From contig JBEKBS010000017.1 in NCBI GenBank assembly GCA_050015275.1, positions 1 through 58,371 of the forward strand: a stretch of DNA of 58,371 nucleotides. The letters run 5' to 3'. The notes below the pieces were generated by a model. It was not told the DNA's origin, did not search any database, and saw nothing but the letters and a program-made list of their open reading frames with translations. The position numbers and the translations under genes are program-made. This stretch comes from DATKJS01 sp050015275 (GTDB taxonomy: Bacteria; Acidobacteriota; Aminicenantia; Aminicenantales; Saccharicenantaceae). Positions within the stretch are counted from its first letter, which is position 1, and each line of letters starts with the position of its first letter. Shown here piece after piece: positions 33,282-41,605 of this stretch.

Positions 33282-34007
33282 ATGATGACGACATTCAAGA
33301 TCCTCAGGTACGACCCGACCAAGGACGAGCCCCCTCACTTCCAGTCCTACGTCCATGAAGCCAAGCCCCGGGACTCGGTCATGGAGGCCCTCAAGGACAT
33401 CCGCGACCAGCAGGACCCGTCGCTCTCGTTTCGCTACAGCTGCCGCGAGGCGGTCTGCGGTTCCTGCTCCATGGCCATCAACGGCGAGATCGCCTTGTCC
33501 TGCCGGACCCTGGTCTCCGCGGCCGGCCCCGACCTCATCGTCCTCGAGCCCCTGCCGAACATGGAGATCCTGAGGGACCTGGTCGTGGACATGGCGCCGT
33601 TCTGGGAGGCCTACCGGTTCGTCCAGCCCTATCTCCAGCCGGAGGGGGACGTCCCCCCGAAAGGCCACCGCATCGAGGAATCGGCGCTCGAGGACGTCTT
33701 CCGGCTTACGACGTGCATCTTGTGCGCCAGCTGCTACGCGGCCTGCCCGGTCGTCAGCCGGGAGGTGGAGTACCTCGGGCCGGCGGCCCTGGCCAAGCTC
33801 CACCGGTTCGTCAAGGACCCCCGCGACCGGCGGCCGTACGAGGCCCTGAAGCGCGTGGACTCGCCGACCGCCGTCTGGGGCTGCGACACGGTCTTCCGCT
33901 GCAACGCCGTCTGCCCCAAGGAAGTCCAGCCGGCCCACGGCATCGAGGGCGTGCGACGGGCCCTGGTCGCCAAGAAATTGACCCGGATCTTCAGGCGGAC
34001 ACCATGA
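33282..34007 (+). CDS. sdhB: Succinate dehydrogenase/fumarate reductase iron-sulfur protein
   Basis: 241 residues with the three cluster sites of the family: [2Fe-2S] at Cys54, 59, 62 and 74 (SCREAVCGSC); [4Fe-4S] at Cys145, 148 and 151 plus a later cysteine; [3Fe-4S] at Cys155, 201 and 207 with CNAVCPK. It carries electrons from the flavoprotein to quinone at the membrane anchor. The stop overlaps the start of the next Rieske gene by four bases. Confidence 0.95.
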   Translation: MMTTFKILRYDPTKDEPPHFQSYVHEAKPRDSVMEALKDIRDQQDPSLSFRYSCREAVCGSCSMAINGEIALSCRTLVSAAGPDLIVLEPLPNMEILRDLVVDMAPFWEAYRFVQPYLQPEGDVPPKGHRIEESALEDVFRLTTCILCASCYAACPVVSREVEYLGPAALAKLHRFVKDPRDRRPYEALKRVDSPTAVWGCDTVFRCNAVCPKEVQPAHGIEGVRRALVAKKLTRIFRRTP

Positions 34008-34447
34008 GACTCCAACATTCCCTTTTCACGCGACGCGTGTTCCTGAACAGCCTCCTCGGCGGGAGCCTGACCGCGTTCGCCGCCATTTTCATCGGGCCGC
34101 TCGTCAAGTTCGTCTTCCCTCCCTACAAAGAGCCCGACGAGGTCAAGCTCGCCGCGGCGGACTACAGCGGCCTGCCGGCAAACGAGGTCAAGGGCTTCGC
34201 CTGGGGGAACAAGCCCGGCCTGATCAAGCGGGCGGCCGACGGCTCCCTGGTGGCCTTCGTCGCCGTCTGCAGCCACCTCGACTGCAACGTCACGTACTTG
34301 CCCGCGGAGCGCAAGTTCTACTGCGCCTGCCACAAGGGCTGGTATGACGAGAACGGGACGAACATCGCCGGCCCGCCCCCGTCGCCGCTGCGCCGCCTCG
34401 CCGTCTCCCTCGACGGCGAGAGCCTCGTCGTCAAGAAACAGGGATAG
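34004..34447 (+). CDS. Rieske [2Fe-2S] protein, copy 2
   Basis: 147 residues. Cluster motifs are CSHLDC (Cys89, His91) and CACHKGWYD (Cys107, Cys109, His110). The N-terminal TRRVFLNSLLGGS is a twin-arginine signal-anchor. It differs clearly from the Rieske protein at 15290 (CTHLTC, CPCHNG), so it is not a recent duplicate. It is encoded directly after sdhB and before the second cytochrome b gene. Confidence 0.93.
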   Translation: MRLQHSLFTRRVFLNSLLGGSLTAFAAIFIGPLVKFVFPPYKEPDEVKLAAADYSGLPANEVKGFAWGNKPGLIKRAADGSLVAFVAVCSHLDCNVTYLPAERKFYCACHKGWYDENGTNIAGPPPSPLRRLAVSLDGESLVVKKQG

Positions 34448-34451
34448 CCCG

Positions 34452-35510
34452 ATGAAAAAGATCCGAACCTGGCTCGATGATCGGCTGGGCCTCGAGGCCC
34501 TGTCCCGGTTCGGGATGAACAAGGAGGTCCCCCAGCACGGCCACACGATCTGGTACTACACGGGAAGCTCGATCCTGCTCTTCCTGGGCATCCAGATCGT
34601 CACGGGCGTCATGCTGGCCCTCTACTTCAATCCCACGATCAAGGACGCCAATGCCAGCGTGGGCCGCATCATGACCGAGATCCCGCTCGGCTGGATCATC
34701 CGCTCGATCCACAGCTGGTCGGCCACGTTCATGATCGGCCTGGTCCTCATCCACCTCCTGAGCATCGCCTTCACCAAGGCCTACCGGCCGCCGCGCGAGG
34801 CGACCTGGATGACCGGCGTCCTCCTCCTGTGCGTGTCGCTGGCCTTCGGCTTCACGGGTTACCTGCTGCCCTGGGACGACCTGTCCCTGGCGGCGACCAA
34901 GGTTGGGACGGACATCCCCAAGGCCATCCCGGTCGTCGGGACCTGGGTGACCAGCCTTCTCCGGGGAGGCGAGGACGTCACCGGCGACACGATCTCCCGG
35001 TTCTTCATCGTCCACGTCTGCGTCCTGCCGCTGGCGATCTTCGCCGTCCTGGGCATCCACCTCTTCCTCGTCCAGCGCCACGGGATGAGCCTGCCCCTCG
35101 AGGCCGAACGCCGGAAGGAAACGCTCCAGTCCCTGCCGTTCTGGCCGAATTTCATGCTGAGGGAAGCGGGCGTGTGGCTGGTCCTGCTGGGCGCTCTGCT
35201 AACGACGGCGATCTTCCTGGCGCCGTCCCTCGGCCCGGCGGCGAACCTGATGTCGCCAGCCCCGCCCGGCATCAAGCCGGAATGGTATTTCCTCTTCATG
35301 TTCCAGACCCTGAAGCTCTTCCCTTCCCGCATCCTCGGCATCAACGGCGAGCTCGTCGCCGTGGCCGTGATGGCGGCCGGATTCTTCCTCGTCCTCATCC
35401 TGCCCTTCCTCGACAACCGCCCCGCGGAGAGAAAGGGCCGGATTATCACGGGGGTGGTCTACGCCACCTTTGCCTACACGATCGCGATGACGATATGGAG
35501 CCTGCTATGA
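34452..35510 (+). CDS. Cytochrome b of the second Rieske/cytochrome b complex
   Basis: 352-residue full-length cytochrome b (N- and C-terminal parts in one chain). Heme ligands His87, His101, His188 and His203, again with 14 residues between the last pair; PEWY at 276-279 for the quinol site. A cytochrome c1-type gene is missing here too, and no heme-c protein is encoded in this operon. Its stop overlaps the start of the next gene by four bases. Confidence 0.93.
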   Translation: MKKIRTWLDDRLGLEALSRFGMNKEVPQHGHTIWYYTGSSILLFLGIQIVTGVMLALYFNPTIKDANASVGRIMTEIPLGWIIRSIHSWSATFMIGLVLIHLLSIAFTKAYRPPREATWMTGVLLLCVSLAFGFTGYLLPWDDLSLAATKVGTDIPKAIPVVGTWVTSLLRGGEDVTGDTISRFFIVHVCVLPLAIFAVLGIHLFLVQRHGMSLPLEAERRKETLQSLPFWPNFMLREAGVWLVLLGALLTTAIFLAPSLGPAANLMSPAPPGIKPEWYFLFMFQTLKLFPSRILGINGELVAVAVMAAGFFLVLILPFLDNRPAERKGRIITGVVYATFAYTIAMTIWSLL

Positions 35511-35839
35511 AGACGCGCCGCTCGGTCCTCCGGCCGGCCCTCCTGGTCTTCCTCCTCGCGGCCGGCGTCGTCTCCGGGGTGGCCGGGGCCGTTCAGGATG
35601 TCCCGAAGCCGCCCGCCGCGAAGCCGGCCGTCGAAGCCGCCGCGCCCAAGGAGATCCATCCGACCTTCCTGACGCCCCGCGAAAAGAACGGGGCCTACGT
35701 CTTCGTGGGCTGGATCTGGCTCAGCATCGGCGTCCTTCTCTACGTCCTGAGGCTCAAGGTCAAAGAGGCCGACCGGGTCTTTCTCGCCGGCTTCTATGAG
35801 GATCAGGAGGGCGGGAAGGAGCCGGCGAAGCACGCATGA
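35507..35839 (+). CDS. Small membrane protein linked to the second bc complex
   Basis: 110 residues: a signal-like hydrophobic N-terminus (about 9-28), a Pro/Ala/Lys-rich linker, and one membrane helix (about 65-82, YVFVGWIWLSIGVLLYVL) followed by a charged tail. No known domain is recognised. Overlaps of four bases with cytochrome b and with the ferredoxin-like gene tie it into the operon; it may be an accessory subunit of the Rieske/cytochrome b complex (inference). Confidence 0.75.
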   Translation: MKTRRSVLRPALLVFLLAAGVVSGVAGAVQDVPKPPAAKPAVEAAAPKEIHPTFLTPREKNGAYVFVGWIWLSIGVLLYVLRLKVKEADRVFLAGFYEDQEGGKEPAKHA

Positions 35840-36084
35840 CCGAGACCCCGAAGAAGATCGACGCCCACCTCACCTGGGTCCCCTTTTACTGCAAACACTG
35901 CTCCACCTGCGTCAACATCTGCCCCGTCAAGAACCTCGAATTCAAGGACGACGAGATGGTTTCCCTCGGGAAATGCACTCAGTGCGAGCTCTGCCAGAAA
36001 TATTGCCCGGACTTCGCCATCGAGGTCGAGCCCAGGGCCAAGAAGGAGCCGAAAGAGGCGAAGGACTCGAAGGACGCCGAATGA
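35836..36084 (+). CDS. korD: 2-oxoacid:ferredoxin oxidoreductase delta subunit (4Fe-4S ferredoxin)
   Basis: 82 residues with two [4Fe-4S] motifs, CKHCSTCVNICP and CTQCELCQKYCP, and a lysine/glutamate-rich tail. It is the electron-transfer subunit of the four-gene oxidoreductase that follows. Overlaps of four bases on both sides indicate co-translation. Confidence 0.9.
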   Translation: MTETPKKIDAHLTWVPFYCKHCSTCVNICPVKNLEFKDDEMVSLGKCTQCELCQKYCPDFAIEVEPRAKKEPKEAKDSKDAE

Positions 36085-37097
36085 AACAACTCGTCTTCGG
36101 CAATGAGGCCGTGGCCCTTGGGGCCCTCCGGGCCGGGATGACCTTCTTCGCGGCCTACCCGATCACGCCCGCCTCGGAGATCATGCACGTCCTGGCGGAG
36201 CGCGAGCATGAGATCGCCTTCGTCCACGCCGAGGACGAGATCGCCTCCATCCACATGGCCATCGGCGCCAGCCTGGCCGGCCGGAAGTCCATGACTAGCA
36301 CGTCCGGGCCCGGCTTCTCCCTGAAGCAGGAAGGCATCGGGCTGGCCCACATGATGGAGGTCCCCCTCGTCGTCGTCGACGTCCAGAGGGTCGGGCCGAG
36401 CACGGGCATGCCGACCCTGCCGTCCCAGGGCGACATCCTCCAGACGGTCCACGGCAGCCACGGCGATTACACCTCGATCGTCCTCTATCCGTTCTCGGTC
36501 GCGGAGTGCTACCGCTACACGGTCGAGGCCTTCAATGCCGCCGAGGACTCGCTGAGCCCCGTCGTGCTTCTGCTCGACGGATTCCTGGCTCAACTCTCGG
36601 AGACCGTCGACCTGGACGCCATCGCCGTCAGCCCCAAGCCCCGGACCCTGCTGCCGCTCGGACAGGGGCAAAGGCATTTCACCGGGCTTCTGGCCAAGGA
36701 CGGGACGCCGCGCACTAAGAGCCCGGGCTATTACCGGGAATGGCACGCCCGCGTCAAGGCCAAGATGCTCGCGGCGGCGAAGAACTACCGATTCTCGGAG
36801 TTCATCAGGAACGAGCGGGCCGAGACTCTGCTCATTGCCTACGGGATCGCGGCCAGGGTCATCCTGCCCCTCCAGGACGAATATTCGATCTTCCGGCCGG
36901 TGACCATCTTTCCCCTCCTCGCCGACGAGCTGCGGGCCGCGGCCGCCGGGCACAAGCGGGTCGTCGTCGTTGAGATGAACGACGGCCAGTACCGGGGCGA
37001 GGTTCAGAAGGTCCTGCTGAGGGAGGTCCTGGGCATCCCCGTCCTGGGCGGCGCGATCAGTCTCAGCGAGATCCGGGAGCAGCTCCATGACCTATAA
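36081..37097 (+). CDS. korA: 2-oxoacid:ferredoxin oxidoreductase alpha subunit
   Basis: 338 residues. The N-terminal GNEAVALGALRAGMTFFAAYPITPASEI and HAEDEIASIHMAIGASLAG segments, followed by TSTSGPGFSLKQEG, are the pyrimidine-binding domain of this family. It decarboxylates a 2-oxoacid with CoA and reduces ferredoxin; the order delta-alpha-beta-gamma and sequence style fit 2-oxoglutarate:ferredoxin oxidoreductase best, but the substrate is inferred. It overlaps the beta gene by 11 bases. Confidence 0.92.
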   Translation: MKQLVFGNEAVALGALRAGMTFFAAYPITPASEIMHVLAEREHEIAFVHAEDEIASIHMAIGASLAGRKSMTSTSGPGFSLKQEGIGLAHMMEVPLVVVDVQRVGPSTGMPTLPSQGDILQTVHGSHGDYTSIVLYPFSVAECYRYTVEAFNAAEDSLSPVVLLLDGFLAQLSETVDLDAIAVSPKPRTLLPLGQGQRHFTGLLAKDGTPRTKSPGYYREWHARVKAKMLAAAKNYRFSEFIRNERAETLLIAYGIAARVILPLQDEYSIFRPVTIFPLLADELRAAAAGHKRVVVVEMNDGQYRGEVQKVLLREVLGIPVLGGAISLSEIREQLHDL

Positions 37098-37836
37098 GGA
37101 TTACGTCAAGTGGCACCGGATGCCCACGACCTGGTGCCCGGGGTGCGCCATCGGGACCGTATTCAAGCAGTTGACCTTCGTCCTGGCCGATCTGGCCATC
37201 CCGCGGGAGGAGCTCGTCGTCGTCTCCGGCATCGGCTGCAGCGGCCGGGCCGCCGGCTACTTCAACGTCGACAGCATCCACGCGACGCATGGGCGGGCCA
37301 TCGCCGTGGCCGAGGGCGTCAAGCGGGCCAACGACAGGCTCAAGGTCATCGTCTTCAGCGGCGACGGAGACCTGGCGGGCATCGGCGGCAACCACCTCCT
37401 TCATTCCTCGCGGCGCGACGTCGACCTGACGGTCGTCTGCATCAACAACGCGATTTACGGCATGACGGGCGGCCAGCTGGCGCCGACGACGCCCAAGGGG
37501 ACGAAGACGCTGACCTCGCCCTTCGGCAGCGCCTACCAGCCCGTGAACATCCAAGGGATCGTCACCGCCAACCGGCGCCATTGGTACGCCCGCGGGTCCG
37601 CCTACCAGATCCTCCACCTCCAGAAGCTCCTCCGCGAGGCCATCGAGTGGAAGGGCTTCTCGTTCGTCGAGGTCATGTCATTCTGCGTCGAGAACCTCGG
37701 CCGGCGCCTCGGCTATCAAAACGGCTATGAGATGCTCTTCAAGGTCAAGCAGGACTACAAGACCGTCGGCAAGCCCGAGGGCCCGCTCAAGGAGAACGAG
37801 CTAGGAGTCATGAAAGATGACGGTCAGGCCAGCTAA
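37087..37836 (+). CDS. korB: 2-oxoacid:ferredoxin oxidoreductase beta subunit (TPP-binding)
   Basis: 249 residues. CPGC at 17-20, GIGCSGR, then the thiamine diphosphate-binding GDGD...NNAIYGMTGGQ are all present; the C-terminal part carries SFVEVMSFC. It holds the thiamine diphosphate and a cluster and forms the active site with the alpha subunit. Its end overlaps the next gene by 20 bases. Confidence 0.93.
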   Translation: MTYKDYVKWHRMPTTWCPGCAIGTVFKQLTFVLADLAIPREELVVVSGIGCSGRAAGYFNVDSIHATHGRAIAVAEGVKRANDRLKVIVFSGDGDLAGIGGNHLLHSSRRDVDLTVVCINNAIYGMTGGQLAPTTPKGTKTLTSPFGSAYQPVNIQGIVTANRRHWYARGSAYQILHLQKLLREAIEWKGFSFVEVMSFCVENLGRRLGYQNGYEMLFKVKQDYKTVGKPEGPLKENELGVMKDDGQAS

Positions 37837-38827
37837 ACCCGAGGACTCCTCCGAGATCGGCCGGCTCATGGGCCTGCTGATCGACGAGGTCTACGCCAAC
37901 GAATCCGAGGAGGCCCGCCGGGCCATGAGGGCCAATTTCACCGAGGCCGCCCTCAAGGAGCTCAGCGAGGACGAGCACGCCTTGCTTTATGTCGTCGAGA
38001 TCGACGGCCGCGTCGTGACCTTCCTGTTCGGCTGGCTGTTCCACTATGTCCTGACGGTTTACTGGATGTACACTCTGGAGGAGTTCCGGGGCGCCGGAAA
38101 CATCCGGGCCCTGTTCGAGCGCCTCGAGCAGGACCTGCGGGCCAAGGACTGCTACAAGATCGAGATGTACGCCTACGCCGGGCTCCAGGAGTTTCTCGAC
38201 CTCGGCCTCAAACTCGGCTTCGAGAAGGGTGTCCTCATCGAGAAGAGCCTGTTCGGATTCAAGTTCCAGAAGCTCGTGAAATACATCGGCGAGCGGGTCC
38301 CGGCCAAACTGGAAAAGAAGATCAAAATCATCGGCGAGGCCGGCCAGGGTATCAAGCTCCTGTCCCACACTTTGGCCCAGATCCTGGCGCAGCTCGGCAA
38401 CGAGGTCTCCCTCAGCGTCAATTACGACGCCTCCGTCCGCGGCGGCAACATCAGCGCCGATCTGATCTACTCCGACCTCGCCATCCAGAACCCCCTTATC
38501 GACGAGGCCGACATCCTGATCAAGTTCACGCGGAAGAGGGAGTGGTTCCCGGCCAAGGCCCTGATCATCGACGAGGGCTTCTGCGAGGAGAGCGCCGTGT
38601 CGTGCAGCATCAAGAGCAGCCACGGTACGCTCTACGGCTTCGAGGACGTCGCCGTCACCGTGTTCGGGAACAAGGTCTTCATCAACATGATCGCCCTGGG
38701 CCGGATCCTGAGGTACATCGGGGTCAGCATCCTCCTCCTCGACTTCAAGGGCCTCCTGCCGCAGCGGTCCCAGCAGAAGAATTTCGAGGCCGTCAAGTAC
38801 GGCTTCAACTTCCACGACGATATTTGA
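37817..38827 (+). CDS. GNAT-like domain fused to 2-oxoacid:ferredoxin oxidoreductase gamma subunit
   Basis: 336 residues in two parts. Residues 1 to about 155 look like a GNAT acetyltransferase: MTVRPAKPEDSSEIGRLM start, central strands, and FRGAGNIRALFERLE, which matches the acetyl-CoA-binding (Q/R)xxGxG/A site. Residues about 168-336 are a gamma subunit: GEAGQGIKLLSHTLAQIL and YDASVRGGNISADL. The reading frame is continuous with no internal stop, and homologous gamma subunits are normally about 180 residues. The overlap with korB and the position at the operon end support its role as the gamma subunit; the acetyltransferase activity is inferred. Confidence 0.82.
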   Translation: MTVRPAKPEDSSEIGRLMGLLIDEVYANESEEARRAMRANFTEAALKELSEDEHALLYVVEIDGRVVTFLFGWLFHYVLTVYWMYTLEEFRGAGNIRALFERLEQDLRAKDCYKIEMYAYAGLQEFLDLGLKLGFEKGVLIEKSLFGFKFQKLVKYIGERVPAKLEKKIKIIGEAGQGIKLLSHTLAQILAQLGNEVSLSVNYDASVRGGNISADLIYSDLAIQNPLIDEADILIKFTRKREWFPAKALIIDEGFCEESAVSCSIKSSHGTLYGFEDVAVTVFGNKVFINMIALGRILRYIGVSILLLDFKGLLPQRSQQKNFEAVKYGFNFHDDI

Positions 38828-38876
38828 GCCTCCGGCCTGAGCTTCCTTGTCCTAAAACCGGCCTCCCCCCCTTGCA

Positions 38877-38892
38877 GGGAAGACGTCTTCCC
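38877..38892. terminator. Possible two-way terminator between convergent genes
   Basis: A perfect 16-base palindrome, GGGAAGAC (38877-38884) / GTCTTCCC (38885-38892), lies in the 91-base gap between the end of the oxidoreductase operon and the end of tsaD. No T-run follows, so the role as terminator is uncertain. Confidence 0.3.
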
Positions 38893-38918
38893 CGGCCGCA
38901 CCGGAAATGCCGGCGGCT

Positions 38919-40004
38919 TCACCGGGGGTAGGCGTCGAGGTCGAGGTCCGGCGCGGCTGCCGACTGGCGGGTGAATTTCCTGAGGGCCAAGGCGGCGACC
39001 ATGGCGGCGTTGTCGGTGCAGAGCTTCGGCGAGGGGATGAAGGCAGCCAGGTCCGCTTCCCGGGCGAACTCCTGGAACCGGGTCCGGAGACGTGTGTTCC
39101 GGGCGACTCCGCCGCAGAGGATGAGCGCGCGCGGCCGCGTCTCGTCGACGGCCTGACGGACGTTGTCCAGGAGCGACCGGGCCACGATCTCCTCGAAGCT
39201 CGCCAGGAAACCGGCCAGCGCCGGGCCGCTTTTCGAGATCCCGTTTTCCCGGATGAGCCTGAGGGCGGCGGTCTTGAGCCCGCTGAAGCTGAAGTCGAGG
39301 CTCCGGTCCTTGGTCCGGGGGACGGCGAAGGGGAATTTCTTCGGGTCGCCGCCGCGGGCCAGCCGCTCGATGACGGGGCCTCCCGGATATCCGAGGTCGA
39401 GGAACTTGGCCACCTTGTCCAGGGCTTCGCCGGCCGCGTCGTCGCGGGTCCGGCCCAGGACCTGCAAAGAGAGAGGACCGTCCATAAAATAAAGGGACGT
39501 ATGGCCGCCGGAAACGAGAAGGCCGAGGGCGGGGAACGGGATCCCGGGATTCTCAAGGAAGGCCGCCTCGAGGTGGGCCGCGAGGTGGTCGACGCCGACG
39601 AGGGGCTTCTTGAAATAATAGGCGAGGCTCTTGGCGAAGGACAGGCCGACGAGGAGCGAACCGATGAGGCCCGGGCCCTGGGTCACGGCGTAGAGATCGA
39701 TCTTTTCGAGCCCGACGCCGGCCCGCGACAGGCTCTCACCGACGATGGCGTCGATCGTCCTGATGTGCTGGCGGGAGGCGAGCTCGGGAACGACGCCGCC
39801 GTAGGGCGCATGGATCTCGTCCTGGGACAGGACGATATTGCTCAGGATCTCGGGCGCAGGGAGCGGGGTCTCCCGAGCGGCTGGCGCAGTCTCGCTCGCA
39901 CGGAGGACGGCCGCCGACGTCTCATCGCACGATGTTTCTATGGCCAGAACGAACATTCCGGTCCGCCTGCGGCCTATGATACCAGAAAACGTCGGCTCCC
40001 GCAT
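38919..40004 (-). CDS. tsaD: tRNA N6-adenosine threonylcarbamoyltransferase TsaD
   Basis: 361 residues. It transfers the threonylcarbamoyl group to A37 of ANN-decoding tRNAs. AIETSCDETSAAV near the start, SRQHIRTID and DHLAAHLEA (metal-binding histidines), LLVSGGHT, and ILCGGVARNTRLR are diagnostic. The start at 40004 is chosen because AAAAGGAG lies six bases before it. An in-frame ATG at 39956 gives the usual family N-terminus (MFVLAIETSC) but has no ribosome binding site, so the protein may carry an extra 16 residues. Confidence 0.95.
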   Translation of the reverse strand: MREPTFSGIIGRRRTGMFVLAIETSCDETSAAVLRASETAPAARETPLPAPEILSNIVLSQDEIHAPYGGVVPELASRQHIRTIDAIVGESLSRAGVGLEKIDLYAVTQGPGLIGSLLVGLSFAKSLAYYFKKPLVGVDHLAAHLEAAFLENPGIPFPALGLLVSGGHTSLYFMDGPLSLQVLGRTRDDAAGEALDKVAKFLDLGYPGGPVIERLARGGDPKKFPFAVPRTKDRSLDFSFSGLKTAALRLIRENGISKSGPALAGFLASFEEIVARSLLDNVRQAVDETRPRALILCGGVARNTRLRTRFQEFAREADLAAFIPSPKLCTDNAAMVAALALRKFTRQSAAAPDLDLDAYPR

Positions 40005-40026
40005 TCGGTCTCCTTTTAACAAAATC

Positions 40027-40053
40027 TTGACGGAACTTTGACGATTCGTTGAC
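40027..40053. promoter_or_regulatory. Three TTGAC direct repeats in 11-base phase
   Basis: TTGAC occurs at 40027, 40038 and 40049, each exactly 11 bases apart, in the gap between tsaD and the small outer-membrane protein gene. Direct repeats at 11-base spacing are the usual binding pattern of OmpR/PhoB-type response regulators. The third repeat extends to TTGACA and could also be a -35 box, but no good -10 box follows at normal spacing. Confidence 0.4.
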
Positions 40054-40109
40054 AACTTGCGGCTGAAATTCCCCCATGATGACCTTAGGAACGTCGAGAG
40101 GCGGGTGCC

Positions 40110-40571
40110 ATGAAAAAAACGATCATCGCGACCGTCATATGGGGTCTCGTCCTCGGAGGGGCCGTCCCTCTGCTCCAAGCCAAGGAAAACCCTGTCAGCA
40201 TCTTCCTGAATCTCGGCGGGGTTTGGAACGTCTGGATCACGCCGCAATACCTGACTCTCGGACTCCAGGTCGATGTCCGTTTCGGTAAACTGTTGATGTT
40301 ATCCCCCGAACTCAACGTCTGGTTCGAAAATTTCCACTCTGGCGGCTATCATCTGGTCCCCGGGGCCGTGCTCAACCTCAGGCTCGGCCGTTTCTTCCTT
40401 GGCGGAGGGCTTGCCGCCGAGCGGATAGGAGGGGGGTGGTCCGGCGGCTCATCCGGAATCCATCCCAAGTTCAACATCGGCTACCGGACGCGGCATTTCA
40501 AACTGATCGCGGCCGCCGTTCCTGAATCGGGATTTTTTTACGGAGTGATGACCGCTGGTCTCGGATTCTAG
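40110..40571 (+). CDS. Small outer-membrane beta-barrel-like protein of unknown function
   Basis: 153 residues: a signal peptide (about 1-24, ending LLQA) and then short alternating strands rich in aromatic residues and glycine (VWNVWITPQYLTLGLQVDVRF, LNLRLGRFFLGGGLA), ending with GLGF. This fits an eight-strand outer-membrane barrel. No family is recognised. It ends two bases before the convergent mtnA gene. Confidence 0.7.
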   Translation: MKKTIIATVIWGLVLGGAVPLLQAKENPVSIFLNLGGVWNVWITPQYLTLGLQVDVRFGKLLMLSPELNVWFENFHSGGYHLVPGAVLNLRLGRFFLGGGLAAERIGGGWSGGSSGIHPKFNIGYRTRHFKLIAAAVPESGFFYGVMTAGLGF

Positions 40572-40573
40572 GG

Positions 40574-41602
40574 TCACCCTGTGATCGGTCCAAATTTATA
40601 GGGCGGACGGAAGAGGCCATGTTCGGTGATGATCCCCGTGATGTATCGCGCGGGGGTGACGTCGAAAGCCGGGTTGCGGACCTCGACGCCGGGAACCGTG
40701 ATCAGGCGCCCGCCGACTTCGCGGACTTCTTCGGGATTCCGCTCCTCGATCTGGATCCCGCTCCCGTCCTCGAGCTCGGTATCGATCGTGCTCATGGGGG
40801 CGGCGACGTAGAACGGCACTCCGTTCTCCTTCGCCAGCACGGCCACGCTGTACGTCCCGATCTTGTTGGCCGTGTCGCCGTTGCGGGCGATCCTATCCGC
40901 CCCGACGATAGCCAGCGAGACCTCCCCTTTCCGCATGAGCCACCCGGCCATGTTGTCCGTGATCAGGACGGCGGGGATCCCGTCCCTCGCGAGCTCCCAG
41001 ACGGTCAGACGCGCGCCCTGGAGGAAAGGCCGAGTCTCGTCCGCGAACACCCGGACCTTTTTCCCCTGTTCGGTGGCGGCCCGGACGACGCCGAGCGCCG
41101 TGCCGTAGGCGGCCGTGGCCAGCGCGCCCGCGTTGCAGTGGGTCAGGACCGCCGCACCATCGCTGATGAGGTCGCGGCCATGGACGCCGATCATCCGGTT
41201 CGTCTCCGCGTCCTCGCGCTCGATCGCCTGGGCTTCGGCAAGGAGGGCCTTCTGGAGGGCCCGGAGCCCCAGGCCACGGCCCCTTTCGTAGGCCGCCCGC
41301 ATCCTCTCCAGGGCCCAGAAAAGGTTCCGGGCCGTGGGCCGCGTCCGCTCGAGCCTCCGGCAGATCCTGTCGAAATCCCGTTCGAGGGACCGTCCGGTGC
41401 CGGTCCGCACGGACATGAGCCCGAGGGCGAGGCCGTAGGCCGCCGCGATCCCGATGGCCGGCGCCCCCCGGATGACCATCTTCTCTATGGCCTGGGCCAC
41501 CTGGATGTAGGTCTGGCAGCGGATGTAGATCTCCTGGCCCGGGAGCTTTCTCTGGTCGATCATGATCACGGAGCGGTTGCGCCAGGCGATGGTCGGCAGC
41601 AT
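40574..41602 (-). CDS. mtnA: S-methyl-5-thioribose-1-phosphate isomerase
   Basis: 342 residues. It isomerises methylthioribose 1-phosphate to methylthioribulose 1-phosphate in methionine salvage. RGAPAIGIAAAYGLALG, the catalytic cysteine in THCNAGALAT, and the aspartate in IVGADRIARNGD followed by NKIGTYS are the family signatures. Other salvage genes are not nearby. It starts three bases after the stop of the 192-residue protein, so the two form a unit. Confidence 0.95.
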   Translation of the reverse strand: MLPTIAWRNRSVIMIDQRKLPGQEIYIRCQTYIQVAQAIEKMVIRGAPAIGIAAAYGLALGLMSVRTGTGRSLERDFDRICRRLERTRPTARNLFWALERMRAAYERGRGLGLRALQKALLAEAQAIEREDAETNRMIGVHGRDLISDGAAVLTHCNAGALATAAYGTALGVVRAATEQGKKVRVFADETRPFLQGARLTVWELARDGIPAVLITDNMAGWLMRKGEVSLAIVGADRIARNGDTANKIGTYSVAVLAKENGVPFYVAAPMSTIDTELEDGSGIQIEERNPEEVREVGGRLITVPGVEVRNPAFDVTPARYITGIITEHGLFRPPYKFGPITG

Positions 41603-41605
41603 GCG

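Noticed and set aside
31301..33322. 673-codon open frame on the minus strand opposite sdhA
   Set aside because: Antisense to a clear flavoprotein gene with FAD motifs and tight operon overlaps; no start signals of its own.
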